Shown: positions 42,005 through 53,789 of the stretch, piece after piece
How positions within the stretch are numbered: the stretch's first letter is position 1
Layout: each line of letters begins with the position of its first letter
Origin: Anaerotruncus colihominis
GTDB taxonomy: Bacteria; Bacillota; Clostridia; Oscillospirales; Ruminococcaceae
Assembly (NCBI GenBank): GCA_025146135.1
Contig: CP102255.1
Span: forward strand, 3,100,001 to 3,164,000
DNA length: 64,000 nt
Reading direction: 5' to 3'
The notes under the pieces: generated by a model
What the model saw: the letters and a program-made list of their open reading frames with translations, nothing else
Told to the model about the DNA's origin: nothing
Databases searched by the model: none
Made by a program: the position numbers and the translations under genes

Positions 42005-42541
42005 TTAAAGCGCGGCGCCTTTTTTCGGAACAAACAGATGCGACAGATCCGCGCCCTCAAGCTCGAGGAGCTTTATTTTATTTTTGATCCCCCCGGCATA
42101 CCCGGTCAGGCTGCCGTCCATCCCGACGACGCGGTGACACGGGATGATAATGGAAATCGGATTGTGCCCCACGGCGCCGCCGACCGCCTGGCTGGACATG
42201 CTCTCCCTGCCCATCCGGGCGGCTGCGCGCCCCGCCAGCTCGCCATAGGTTGTATATGTACCATAGGGAATTTCGCACAGCAGCGTCCAGACGATCCGGC
42301 GGAATTCGCTGCCTTTCGGCATAAGCGTAAGGCTTGAGGCAGATGGGCGGCGGCCCGCAAAATAGGCGTCCAGCCATTTACACGCAGCGCGCAGCTCCGG
42401 ACGGTCAGGCTCCTGCACCGGTTCTTCTGAAAGACCGGCCGCAAAATATTTCTGTCCCTCCAGCCAAAGCCCTGTCAGCCCGCCGTCCTGACAGGTCAGC
42501 AGCAGGCGTCCCACGGGTGACGGATACCACATCGAATACAT
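42005..42541 (-). CDS. ogt: Methylated-DNA--[protein]-cysteine S-methyltransferase
   Basis: A 178-aa suicide enzyme that removes alkyl groups from O6-alkylguanine. The acceptor cysteine is in IIPCHRVVGMDGSLTGYAGG, preceded by the HTH region YGTYTTYGELAGRA and VGGAVGHNPI. The N-terminal domain is short, so it is of the Ogt/MGMT stand-alone type, not Ada. AAGGAGG lies 11 nt before the ATG. It is monocistronic between the composite repeat and the prsA terminator. Confidence 0.94.
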   Translation of the reverse strand: MYSMWYPSPVGRLLLTCQDGGLTGLWLEGQKYFAAGLSEEPVQEPDRPELRAACKWLDAYFAGRRPSASSLTLMPKGSEFRRIVWTLLCEIPYGTYTTYGELAGRAAARMGRESMSSQAVGGAVGHNPISIIIPCHRVVGMDGSLTGYAGGIKNKIKLLELEGADLSHLFVPKKGAAL

Positions 42542-42571
42542 CACGGCAAAACCCCTCCTTATAAAAAGTCT

Positions 42572-42606
42572 AAAGCGGCCCATCCTGCGATGGGCCGCTT
42601 TCTTTA
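42572..42606. terminator. Terminator of the prsA-like gene
   Basis: A 12-bp perfect stem AAAGCGGCCCAT with a 6-nt loop. On the minus strand it ends AGACTTTTTAT. It overlaps the end region of prsA. Confidence 0.85.
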
Positions 42607-43677
42607 AATCTTGATCTTCTCCGGTGTGTACCGCTTGAGCGCGGCGTCGTTATAGGTAACGTCCGACAGCGAATCAGCCCACTGCGCGACCTGATCGCTG
42701 AACGCGTCGCTGCGCAGCGCGCTGACCAGAGAAGTCCTGTATGCGGTGAAATCGGCCTCGTTTTCACTGATATCATAACGGACAAACAGGTATATCGTCG
42801 TATCAGTTTCCACCTTGGTCGGCACGCCATAAGAAGCGTTGAATACAGCATCGGTCATCTCGTCGGTATACGGCGAACTGTCGCGGCTGAAGATCGTAAA
42901 CGATTCGCCGGATGCAGGCTTTTCAAGAGATTCGTTTCCAGTGATCTCCTTTTTCGCCTCATAGACGACGTTTTCCATCTCCTCAAGCGTTGTCGCCGCC
43001 TTCGCCTGTTCGAGGTACTTGTCGATCAAATCGGACGCTTTCTGTTTGGCTTCATCAGCCTTTGCCTGCGCGTCGCCGCTGGATTCGGAGCTTGACGACG
43101 AGGCGCTGCTGTTATACGTTGCCGGGATCACAAGGATTTTTGCATAGTCGTTATAAAACTTATCCTTCAATTCCTGCTCGGGCACAGCGTCCGTACCGCC
43201 TTCACCGTAGATTGCCTGAAAAATCTGCGATCGTTTCGCGCCGTTGAGGTAACTGAGCACATACGATTCGCGCGACACGCCGTTTGCCTGGTATGTTTCC
43301 CCGACATACGCCCAGAACTGATCTACATTCTGTTCAATCGCCGCTGTATCCGCATCGGAGACAGTCAGTCCCATCTCCGCGAATTTCCGCTCGATTGCGA
43401 TATATTCGTGAAGCTGCTGCTGCGCATCCTCAGTGATCTTTTGCGACACGCTGACGCCGTCGATCTGCTCCTTGAGCGGATCCTTAACCTCCGCATCAAG
43501 CTGTGACACAATGGTCGTATAGGAACTGATCAGCTTGTCGATGTAAACGCCCGCCGGGACAGTCGTTTCGCCATATTTGGCCACCCATTTTGTATCCTCG
43601 CCGGTCGAACACGCCGCGAGGCCGCTTACCATAAGCACAGCCGCGCCAAGCGCCGCCAGTCTTTTCGCAACATTCAT
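42604..43677 (-). CDS. PrsA/SurA-like extracellular foldase lipoprotein
   Basis: A 357-aa lipoprotein (lipobox SGLAAC near residue 23) with a SurA-like N-terminal helical region and a C-terminal helical part, joined by a Ser/Ala/Lys-rich linker (YNSSASSSSSESSGDAQAKA). No clear parvulin domain is visible, so chaperone activity without isomerase activity is possible. It follows mfd as prsA-like genes often do in Clostridia. GGAGGACGATCAAA precedes the ATG. It has its own promoter. Confidence 0.82.
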   Translation of the reverse strand: MNVAKRLAALGAAVLMVSGLAACSTGEDTKWVAKYGETTVPAGVYIDKLISSYTTIVSQLDAEVKDPLKEQIDGVSVSQKITEDAQQQLHEYIAIERKFAEMGLTVSDADTAAIEQNVDQFWAYVGETYQANGVSRESYVLSYLNGAKRSQIFQAIYGEGGTDAVPEQELKDKFYNDYAKILVIPATYNSSASSSSSESSGDAQAKADEAKQKASDLIDKYLEQAKAATTLEEMENVVYEAKKEITGNESLEKPASGESFTIFSRDSSPYTDEMTDAVFNASYGVPTKVETDTTIYLFVRYDISENEADFTAYRTSLVSALRSDAFSDQVAQWADSLSDVTYNDAALKRYTPEKIKI

Positions 43678-43724
43678 TTTGATCGTCCTCCTGTTTGGGA
43701 TTATGCCCCATTACATACCATGAT

Positions 43725-43753
43725 ATTATACAACGCCCGCTTTCAAAAGTCCA
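43725..43753 (-). promoter_or_regulatory. Sigma-A promoter of the prsA-like gene
   Basis: TGGACT, 17-bp spacer, TATAAT on the minus strand. Confidence 0.7.
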
Positions 43754-43856
43754 TATTAAAAATTGGCCGAACCGGCATACGGCGCGGTTTTTGTACCTTT
43801 AACCGTAACGGGCTCCTGCCGTCACGTATGCCGCGCGGCAATAGCGCCCGCCGGCC

Positions 43857-46800
43857 CTATGCCGGTTCCCTGCCGTCCTTCATGGCGGCGAGCGCCTCGC
43901 GGATCGTATCAAGCGGCTGCGCGCCCTTCTGCATTTTGACAGTGATGTACGGCTTGCTGCCTGCGCTCACAAGCACGCGCCCGCGCAGCTTGACTGCTAG
44001 GCTTCCGGCACGCGCCATATCCATGACCTCCGGATAAAGCAGCACCGCGTCGCCGCGCTGCGATATCTCCCTGATTCCCATCAGGGACGCCGTGTTGCGC
44101 ACCAGCGCGACATCGACAAGCCCTTTAACCGCCTCCGGCGGGTCGCCGAAGCGGTCGATCAGCTCGTCGATCAAATCCATCGCGTCGTCCTCGTTCTGAA
44201 TCGACGCAATCTTTTTATAAATATCAATGCGCTGCGCGAGATTGTCGATATAATCCTCCGGGATATGCGCGCCGACACGCACATCGACCATGCATTCCGC
44301 CGCGGCCTGCGCAGGCGTTTCACCGCGCTGCTGCGCGACCGCCTCGGAAAGCATTTTTAAATACATATCGTAACCGACGGCCTCCATGTGGCCGTGCTGC
44401 TGCGCGCCGAGGATATTGCCCGCGCCGCGGATTTCAAGATCGCGCATGGCGATGCGGAACCCCGAGCCGAACGTCGTAAACTCACGGATGGCCGCCAGCC
44501 GCTTGGAGGCGACGTCGCTTAACTGCTTATCGCGGCGGAAGGTCAGATAGGCGAACGCGCGGCGGTTGGACCGGCCCACGCGCCCGCGAAGCTGATAGAG
44601 CTGCGAAAGGCCCATGCGGTCGGCGTCCTCGATGATCAGCGTGTTGCAGTTGGGCACATCGACGCCTGTTTCGATGATCGTCGTGCAGACAAGGATATCG
44701 ACCTCGTAATCAAGCAGTTGCCGCCAGACGCGCGAAAGCTGTTCCTCCGTCATCTTGCCGTGCGCCGTCACAATGCGCGCCTGCGGCACAAGCTGCTTGA
44801 TGCGGTACGCGCACGAATCGATCGATTCGACCCGGTTGTGCAGGTAGAATACCTGTCCGCCGCGCCGCAGCTCGCGCTCGATTGCCTGCGCGACGACGCC
44901 CCAATCGTGTTCCACCACATACGTCTGCACCGGATGACGGTCCTGCGGCGCCTCCTCGATCACCGACATGTCACGGATGCCTGACATCGCCATATTGAGC
45001 GTGCGCGGAATCGGCGTCGCTGAGAGTGTCAGCACATCGACCGCCGCGCGGATTTCCTTAAACTTCTCCTTGTGGCGTACGCCGAACCGCTGCTCCTCGT
45101 CGATGATGGCAAGCCCAAGATCCTTGAACTTCACATCGTCCTGCACCAAACGGTGCGTACCGATCACGATATCGATTTCCCCGCGCCGCAATTCGTCAAG
45201 CACCTGCTTTTGCTCGCGCGGCGACCGAAAGCGCGACAACAGATCCACCTTGACTGGAAAGCCCTCCATACGGCGTGTGACCGTCTGGTAATGCTGCCAT
45301 GCCAGGATTGTCGTCGGCACCAGCAGCGCGCACTGCTTTCCATCCATCACGCATTTGAAGGCGGCGCGCAGCGCGACCTCTGTCTTTCCAAAGCCGACAT
45401 CGCCGCACAGCAGCCGGTCCATCGGTACGGACGACTCCATATCGGCTTTGATCTCATCGATACAGCGCAATTGATCGTCCGTTTCGTCGTAGGCAAAGCG
45501 GCGTTCGAAGTCGTTCTGCCAATCGGTGTCCGGCGAAAACGCGTATCCCTTGACCGCCATACGCTTCGCGTACAGCTCGGTCAGCTCCTTGGCCATATCC
45601 TCAACGGCCTTTTTCACGCGCTGGCGCGTCTTTTGCCACTCAATCGAATTGAGCTTGCTAAGGCGCACGTTCGCATCGTCGCGCATACCGATATATTTGC
45701 TCACCAGATCAAGCTGCGTCACCGGCACGAACAGCGTATCCGTACCCGCGTAGCGTATTTTGATATAATCCTTGACAACGCCCTGGATATCGCGTTTAAC
45801 AATCCCCTCGAACACGCCGATGCCGTGGGCCGTGTGCACAACATAATCGCCCGGGGTCAGATCGCTGATGTCGCGCAGCTTCTTGCCCTCTTTGGGCCGC
45901 GGCTTGCGCCGGCCCGACTGCGCGACGGTCTTTGCCTGCGAGATGACGGCAAGCTTGATATCGGGGTACTCCATGCCGGCGCTCATACTGGCCGGCACCA
46001 CGCGCACGCCGCCGGGCTTTAAATCCGTCAGATCGCCGCTCTGCACGGCGGGCAGGCCGGCGCGCGTCAGATCCTCCGCCAGCGAGGCGGCCGCGCGCTC
46101 GGTTCCGGCAAACACCGCCACGCGGTAGCCGCGCCCGATATATTCCCGCACGTCCTCGCGCAGCAGGGAAAATTCGCCGCTCCACGAGGAAAGCTGGACC
46201 GCACGGATATCGACCATATCGCGCAGCGGGATATCGCCGACCGACCGGGCGAATGTGTCGAGCAGCACCGTGTTCGACTGCGCCGCATGCCGCTGCAAGT
46301 CGACAAAGTCCTCTGCGAAACGGTCGCACCCTTTAAAGAGGACGCCCTCCTCCAAAAGGATTTTGACGTCCTCGTTTTGCTGCCACTGGACAGTTTTTAG
46401 CGACTCGCGGCAATTGGCAGTATCGCATAAAAATAACGCCGCCTTTGGCATATAATCGAACAGCGTGGCAGGCTCCGGGTAAAGCAGCGGCATCCACCGG
46501 TCAAGGCTCTGCGGCAGCACGCCGTTTTCAATCTGTTCAATCTCCTGCGCCAGCTTTTCCTTTGCACGCTTGCCCTGCGTGCCGCGCAGCCCCTTCGCCG
46601 CGGATTCCAAAAGCTTTACAAGGCGCGCCGGGCTGTCCGCGACCACCTCGGCCGCAGGCGTGATATCGACGCGCTTGACCGTGTCCACGCGCCGCTGCGT
46701 ATCGGTCTTGAACGTGGAGATCGTATCGATCTCATCGCCCCAGAATTCGATGCGGAACGGGTCCGGCATATGCGGCGGTGAAAAATCCAAAATCCCGCCG

Positions 46801-47330
46801 CGCTGTGAAAACTGGCACACGCCGTCAACCTGGTCGCAGCGCGTATAGCCGGCCGCGACGAGAAACGCGATCAGCTCCTTGATATCGTACTGGCCGCCGG
46901 ACTCGATTGTGCGCGTGCGCGCGGAGAGCACGGACGGCGGCATGGTATATTGAAGCGCGGCCTGCGCCGACGCGGCTACAATGCGCGCATCGCCCGCGCG
47001 CAGCCGCCCGAGCACCGCCAGGCGCGCATGCTCATATTCGTGTGAAACGCCCTGCACATCATAAAACGTCGGCTCGCGCGACGGATACTGCACCGCCGTG
47101 CCGGCGCCCGCCATGATATTGATATCCTCGCAGATGCGCACAGCGGCGGCTTCGTCAGGAACAATCACAAGCCCGCCCATTTGGAGCAGGCCCGTGATTG
47201 AAACGACCAACTGCGCCTTGTGTACGGCCGAAAGCCCTGTTGCGAGCACCGGCGTCGCATGGCCGGCAACCGCGCCTTTGACGCGTTCAAACGCATCCAT
47301 CCCGCTCAGAAGGCTCTCAAAGCCCTTCAT
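43857..47330 (-). CDS. mfd: Transcription-repair coupling factor
   Basis: Mfd removes stalled RNA polymerase and recruits UvrA. The 1157-aa protein has the UvrB-like N-terminal region, the RNA-polymerase-interaction domain (DLTPGDYVVHTAHGIGVFEG), and a RecG-like translocase with Walker A CGDVGFGKTEVA, DEEQ and LSATPIPRTLNMA. The C-terminal TRCF domain is also present. MKGFESLLSG was chosen as start, with GGGGGGAAAGG upstream. It lies 32 nt behind pth. Confidence 0.97.
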   Translation of the reverse strand: MKGFESLLSGMDAFERVKGAVAGHATPVLATGLSAVHKAQLVVSITGLLQMGGLVIVPDEAAAVRICEDINIMAGAGTAVQYPSREPTFYDVQGVSHEYEHARLAVLGRLRAGDARIVAASAQAALQYTMPPSVLSARTRTIESGGQYDIKELIAFLVAAGYTRCDQVDGVCQFSQRGGILDFSPPHMPDPFRIEFWGDEIDTISTFKTDTQRRVDTVKRVDITPAAEVVADSPARLVKLLESAAKGLRGTQGKRAKEKLAQEIEQIENGVLPQSLDRWMPLLYPEPATLFDYMPKAALFLCDTANCRESLKTVQWQQNEDVKILLEEGVLFKGCDRFAEDFVDLQRHAAQSNTVLLDTFARSVGDIPLRDMVDIRAVQLSSWSGEFSLLREDVREYIGRGYRVAVFAGTERAAASLAEDLTRAGLPAVQSGDLTDLKPGGVRVVPASMSAGMEYPDIKLAVISQAKTVAQSGRRKPRPKEGKKLRDISDLTPGDYVVHTAHGIGVFEGIVKRDIQGVVKDYIKIRYAGTDTLFVPVTQLDLVSKYIGMRDDANVRLSKLNSIEWQKTRQRVKKAVEDMAKELTELYAKRMAVKGYAFSPDTDWQNDFERRFAYDETDDQLRCIDEIKADMESSVPMDRLLCGDVGFGKTEVALRAAFKCVMDGKQCALLVPTTILAWQHYQTVTRRMEGFPVKVDLLSRFRSPREQKQVLDELRRGEIDIVIGTHRLVQDDVKFKDLGLAIIDEEQRFGVRHKEKFKEIRAAVDVLTLSATPIPRTLNMAMSGIRDMSVIEEAPQDRHPVQTYVVEHDWGVVAQAIERELRRGGQVFYLHNRVESIDSCAYRIKQLVPQARIVTAHGKMTEEQLSRVWRQLLDYEVDILVCTTIIETGVDVPNCNTLIIEDADRMGLSQLYQLRGRVGRSNRRAFAYLTFRRDKQLSDVASKRLAAIREFTTFGSGFRIAMRDLEIRGAGNILGAQQHGHMEAVGYDMYLKMLSEAVAQQRGETPAQAAAECMVDVRVGAHIPEDYIDNLAQRIDIYKKIASIQNEDDAMDLIDELIDRFGDPPEAVKGLVDVALVRNTASLMGIREISQRGDAVLLYPEVMDMARAGSLAVKLRGRVLVSAGSKPYITVKMQKGAQPLDTIREALAAMKDGREPA

Positions 47331-47362
47331 CCGCGCCTTTCCCCCCTTTGGCACGCCCCGCT

Positions 47363-47974
47363 TTATGCATTGTAGCGGTTCATCGCCTCATCAATTTTCC
47401 CCTCTATGATCAACTGCGCCGCTTCGGCGGCGCGTTCATACGCCTTGTCCATCGTATCCGCCAGCTCCTTTGGGAACTTCCCAAGCACCCATGCCGCCAG
47501 ATCGTATCCGGGATGCGGCTTTTTTCCCACGCCGATTTTTATACGCGGGAAGGTATCCTTCCCTGTTAAATATATCATGTTTTTAATCCCGTTATGACCG
47601 CCGTCGCTGCCCTGCCGCCGGATACGCAGCCGTCCGGGATCCAGGCTCACGTCGTCGAACAGAACCAGCACGCGTTCGGCCGGGATTTTATAAAACTGCA
47701 TCGCTTCCCGTACAGCCTCGCCGGAACAGTTCATAAATGTCGACGGTTTCATCAAAAGTACGCGCTGTCCGCCAAAGGTTGTATCAGCGCACAGCGATTT
47801 AAATTTCAGGCGGTCGATTTTAACGCCGCATTTGCCGGCGATGCGCTCCACCGCGCAAAAGCCCGCGTTGTGGCGCGTGTTTTCATAGTCGCGGCCGGGA
47901 TTTCCCAGCCCGACGGCAATCCACTCTACCGGACCCGCCGGTATGGCGGCCGGTTTTGAAAACCAGTTAAACAA
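47363..47974 (-). CDS. pth: Peptidyl-tRNA hydrolase
   Basis: Pth frees tRNA from prematurely released peptidyl-tRNA. The 203-aa product has VGLGNPGRDYENTRHNAGF with the catalytic His, KPSTFMNCSGEAV, and FDDVSLDPGRLRIRRQGSDG-GHNG. The first ~18 residues are a short extension (MFNWFSKPAAIPAGPVEW) compared with most Pth. The TTG start has AAAGGG 8 nt upstream. It belongs to the glmU-prs-pth-mfd order, though 288 nt of repeats separate it from prs. Confidence 0.96.
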   Translation of the reverse strand: MFNWFSKPAAIPAGPVEWIAVGLGNPGRDYENTRHNAGFCAVERIAGKCGVKIDRLKFKSLCADTTFGGQRVLLMKPSTFMNCSGEAVREAMQFYKIPAERVLVLFDDVSLDPGRLRIRRQGSDGGHNGIKNMIYLTGKDTFPRIKIGVGKKPHPGYDLAAWVLGKFPKELADTMDKAYERAAEAAQLIIEGKIDEAMNRYNA

Positions 47975-47984
47975 TCAAACATCC

Positions 47985-48262
47985 CTTTCTTTTGGCGCGC
48001 GCGACCCGTGCGCGGGTCGCCCACCGCCGACCGCTGCGCTTGCCCGGCCGGCTATTCGGGGCTTTCCGGCGGCTATAGCCGCCGGGCGCGGACAAGCCGC
48101 GGCTGCGCCCCTCAGCGCGCCTCATAAGGGGAGGGCCGGCGGCCCTCCCCTTATGTTATCCCCGCCTCTGTTTGGCGCGATCGCATCGGACGCGCGCCCG
48201 GGGCGCAGCCGACTAAAGTTTTTTGCCGAGGCTTTTCTTTAAAAAAAGCCGGGAAAGCGGGA
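47985..48262 (-). repeat. Repeat-rich spacer between prs and pth
   Basis: On the minus strand, directly behind prs, comes a family A unit (CGGCTTTTTTTAAAGAAAAGCC, then TCGGCAAAAAACTTTAGTCG; 48200-48258). Then comes a perfect 15-bp stem CATAAGGGGAGGGCC with a GGC loop (48123-48155). A 20-bp perfect palindrome CCGGCGGCTATAGCCGCCGG follows (48066-48085), then a GCGACCCG/CGGGTCGC stem (48008-48026). TTGTCCGCG and GGCTATNGCCGCCGG blocks recur in the ppdK leader. Confidence 0.75.
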
Positions 48263-49225
48263 TTAGCCGAACAGGGGCGAAACGGGCTTATCCTGATAGA
48301 TGCGTTCGATGGCCTCCGCAAAGACGGGGGCGACGGACAGCATCGTGATTTTATCGAGCAGCTTATCCGGCCCGACCGGAATTGTATCGAGCAGGACAAG
48401 CTCCCTGATGCAACTGTCGCGGATACGGTCAATAGCCGGGCCTGACAGCACGCCGTGCGTCGCACAGGCGTAAACTTCCGCCGCCCCGCCCTTTTCCAAA
48501 ACTGCCTGGGCGGCGTTTACGAGCGTGCCGGCCGTATCGATCATATCGTCGACCAAGATAACGCGTTTATCCTTTACGTCGCCGATGATGTTCATTACCT
48601 CGGATACATTGGCGCGCTGCCGGCGCTTATCTACAATGGCAAGCGGAGCGTCAAGCCGTTCTGCGAATTTACGCGCGCGCGTGACAGAGCCGAGATCCGG
48701 GGAAACGACGACAAGTTCCCGGCGCTCCTGCCTGCCAAAGCGCGAGCCGAAATACGGCGCCAGCAGCGGCACGCCGAGCAGGTGGTCGACCGGGATATCA
48801 AAAAAGCCCTGGATCTGCGCGGCGTGCAGGTCCATTGTCAAAACGCGGTCAGCGCCGGCTGTAGAGATCAGGTTTGCGCACAACTTTGCGGAGATCGGCT
48901 CGCGAGCCTTGACTTTGCGGTCCTGGCGCGCATAGCCGAAATAGGGAACGACTGCTGTGATGCGTCCGGCGGACGCGCGCCGGAATGCGTCGATCATGAT
49001 GAGCAGCTCCATCAGATTGTCATTGACCGGGCAGCAGGTCGACTGCACGACGAACACGTCCGAGCCGCGCACCGATTCGCCGATATTGACCGAAATTTCA
49101 CCGTCGGAAAAATGGCGCACCTCGCTCTTGCCGAGCGGGAGGCCGAGGTGCCGCGCCATCTGGGCGGCAACGCTTGGGTTCGCGTTTGCCGTAAAAATCT
49201 TGATATCCTTGCCGTGGATGTTCAT
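48263..49225 (-). CDS. prs: Ribose-phosphate pyrophosphokinase
   Basis: Prs makes PRPP for nucleotides, His and Trp. The 320-aa class I enzyme has [20 protein letters not shown] and the PRPP-binding loop [18 protein letters not shown], with typical N- and C-terminal ends. GGGAGG precedes the ATG. It lies 32 nt behind glmU, the common Bacillota pair. Its stop is followed immediately by a family A hairpin, which may define the transcript end. Confidence 0.97.
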   Translation of the reverse strand: MNIHGKDIKIFTANANPSVAAQMARHLGLPLGKSEVRHFSDGEISVNIGESVRGSDVFVVQSTCCPVNDNLMELLIMIDAFRRASAGRITAVVPYFGYARQDRKVKAREPISAKLCANLISTAGADRVLTMDLHAAQIQGFFDIPVDHLLGVPLLAPYFGSRFGRQERRELVVVSPDLGSVTRARKFAERLDAPLAIVDKRRQRANVSEVMNIIGDVKDKRVILVDDMIDTAGTLVNAAQAVLEKGGAAEVYACATHGVLSGPAIDRIRDSCIRELVLLDTIPVGPDKLLDKITMLSVAPVFAEAIERIYQDKPVSPLFG

Positions 49226-49257
49226 CAGGCTTTACCTCCCATGCGCTTTTGGCGCAA

Positions 49258-50649
49258 TTATTTTTTTCCGCCCTTGAAATTGATATTCCGGTCCGACCAG
49301 CCCTCCTTGATCTGCTGCCGTACACGTCCGATCGCGAGCGCCCCGTCGGGCACGTCGGCGTCGACGGTTGTACCGGCGGCCGTGTAAGCGCCCGTTCCCA
49401 CGCGCACCGGCGGCACCAGGTTGGTGTTGCAGCCGATGAAAGCGCGGTCGCCCACAACCGTGCGGAATTTATGGTTGCCGTCGTAGTTGGCAGTCACGAC
49501 GCCGCAGCCGAAATTGCAGTCGCAGCCCACGTCGCTGTCGCCGATATACGTCAGATGCGCCAGGGAGGTGCGGTCGCCGATGGTTGAATTTTTGATCTCC
49601 ACAAAATCGCCGATCTTCACGCCGTCGCCGATATGGCTGTCCGGCCTTAGCTGTGTAAACGGGCCGATCCGCGTGCCGCTGCCAACCGTCGAATCGGTGA
49701 TGTAAGAGGCGAGCACGCGTGTATCGGCGCCGATGATGGAATTTTCAACATATGAATTCGGCCCGATCACGCTGTGCGCCCCGATCCGGGTGTTCCCGCG
49801 CAGCACCGTGCCCGGCAAAACCTGCGCGTCGTGTTCAATCTGCACATCGGGCGCGATCATCACGCCGTCAAAGCACGGGATATCGACGCCGTTGTCCAGA
49901 TGTCGCTCCAGCACGCGCATCCGCGCGATTTCATTAAGCGTCCGCAACTGCCTGCGGTCGTTGGCGCCGAGCGTCATATCCGCATCCGCACAGACAAACG
50001 CGCCGGCGCGCAGGCCCGCCGCGTTCGAGGCGGCCACCGTGTCGGTCAGATAATATTCGCCCTGCGCGTTTTTGGGCGTCAGCCCTTCCAGAGCTTTGGC
50101 AAGGAACGCGGCGTCAAACCAATAGGCCCCGGAGTTGATCTCGCAAACAGCGCGCTGCGCTTCATCGGCATCCCTCTCCTCAACAACCGCAGCGACAGCG
50201 CCGTCTTCGCCGCGGATGACGCGCCCATAGCCGAACGGGTCGTCCAGACGCGCCGACAAAAGAGTGACGGCGTTTTTCTGCGCGCGGTGCATGTCTAGCG
50301 CGCCGCGCAGCGCCTGCGGCTCTACGAACGGCGCGTCGCCGTTTAAAACGAGCACGTCGCCGCCGGCGCGGTACGCCTCGGCGGCCATCATGGCCGCGTG
50401 GCCCGTACCGCGCCGCTCTGTCTGACAGACAAGCCGGCAGGCCGGCGCGGCCGCCTCAAGAAGTTCGGCGTTGGCGCCGGCGACCACCCATATTTCATCG
50501 ATGCCAGCAGCGCGGCAGGCGTCCTCCACCCATTTGAGCATCGGTTTGAAAAGCACCTCGCACAGCGCCTTGGGGCGGTCGGACTTCATGCGTTTCCCGT
50601 CGCCCGCCGCCAGGATCACGGCGCAGACGCGCCTGGATTGTTCGTTCAA
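49258..50649 (-). CDS. glmU: Bifunctional UDP-GlcNAc pyrophosphorylase / GlcN-1-P acetyltransferase
   Basis: GlmU makes UDP-GlcNAc for cell-wall synthesis in two steps. The 463-aa product has the uridylyltransferase signature LAAGDGKRMKSDRPKAL at the N-terminus. From about residue 250 a left-handed beta-helix of hexapeptide repeats follows, with the acetyltransferase region YIGDSDVGCDCNFGCGVVTANYDG. It starts with TTG (GGAGAG 5 nt upstream). It heads glmU-prs. Confidence 0.97.
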   Translation of the reverse strand: MNEQSRRVCAVILAAGDGKRMKSDRPKALCEVLFKPMLKWVEDACRAAGIDEIWVVAGANAELLEAAAPACRLVCQTERRGTGHAAMMAAEAYRAGGDVLVLNGDAPFVEPQALRGALDMHRAQKNAVTLLSARLDDPFGYGRVIRGEDGAVAAVVEERDADEAQRAVCEINSGAYWFDAAFLAKALEGLTPKNAQGEYYLTDTVAASNAAGLRAGAFVCADADMTLGANDRRQLRTLNEIARMRVLERHLDNGVDIPCFDGVMIAPDVQIEHDAQVLPGTVLRGNTRIGAHSVIGPNSYVENSIIGADTRVLASYITDSTVGSGTRIGPFTQLRPDSHIGDGVKIGDFVEIKNSTIGDRTSLAHLTYIGDSDVGCDCNFGCGVVTANYDGNHKFRTVVGDRAFIGCNTNLVPPVRVGTGAYTAAGTTVDADVPDGALAIGRVRQQIKEGWSDRNINFKGGKK

Positions 50650-50700
50650 ATTCTCTCCGCCTTTCCGCCGGGCAGCGCCCGGGATTGATGAACTGATTCT

Positions 50701-50729
50701 ATTATGTCAACTTTTCAGATGCTTTTCAA
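50701..50729 (-). promoter_or_regulatory. Sigma-A promoter of glmU-prs
   Basis: TTGAAA, 17-bp spacer, CATAAT on the minus strand. Confidence 0.75.
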
Positions 50730-50815
50730 GAGAGTTCGCGGGGATTTTGGCGCCATCTTAAAATTATTTTGTATAAAAAAGGATGAGGGGGGTGGTAAAT
50801 CCGGGCAAAGCTTGT

Positions 50816-50821
50816 TATAAT
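50816..50821 (+). promoter_or_regulatory. Probable -10 box for the ppdK transcript
   Basis: TATAAT about 290 bp before ppdK. The region 17 bp upstream (TGGTAA) is a poor -35. If used, the transcript would contain the whole structured leader. Confidence 0.4.
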
Positions 50822-50835
50822 AATAATCGGCCTGT

Positions 50836-51082
50836 TAGGACCTGTTTTGAAAAGGGAGGATCCGCATCCCCAAAAAGGCGGCTTTGATTTTTAAAACAGG
50901 TTCCTTGTGTACGTGGACACCGTCCGCGGATCAGGCATACCCGACGCGCCGCGCGTTTGTCCGCGGGCTATGGCCGCCGGGTATGGGTCATCTGCGGATG
51001 GGTCCAAAAATACGCGGCGTTTTGAAAGGCTCCGCTCCGCCCACCGGCGGCTGCGGCGCGAATAGGGCCGCCTTTCAAACGC
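50836..51082 (+). promoter_or_regulatory. Highly structured ppdK 5' leader
   Basis: Three units are visible. First is a 70-bp inverted-repeat element (AGGACCTGTTTTGAA ... TTAAAACAGGTTCCT). The second is a long stem of three coaxial helices: TGGAC/GTCCA, CCGCGGAT/ATCTGCGG (one G.U) and CATACCCG/CGGGTATG, with internal loops CAGG/GGTC (50914-51006). The third is GCGTTTTGAAAGGC/GCCTTTCAAACGC (51017-51082), which ends 12 nt before the ribosome-binding site. I do not recognise a known riboswitch class. Confidence 0.6.
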
Positions 51083-51108
51083 TCAAAAACAATGGAGGTA
51101 GATCAATC

Positions 51109-53736
<2,628 letters not shown>

Positions 53737-53745
53737 TTTCAATAG

Positions 53746-53779
53746 GGCCTCCGTCTTTTCGACGGAGGCCTCCCTTTTT
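53746..53779 (+). terminator. Terminator of ppdK
   Basis: A 10-bp stem GGCCTCCGTC/GACGGAGGCC with a TTTTC loop, then CCCTTTTTC. Confidence 0.92.
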
Positions 53780-53789
53780 CCCGCTTTTT

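Noticed and set aside
50884-51108. N-terminal extension of PpdK through the leader
   Set aside because: PpdK begins canonically at the GTG with a good ribosome-binding site; the upstream codons lie in stem-loops and resemble nothing.
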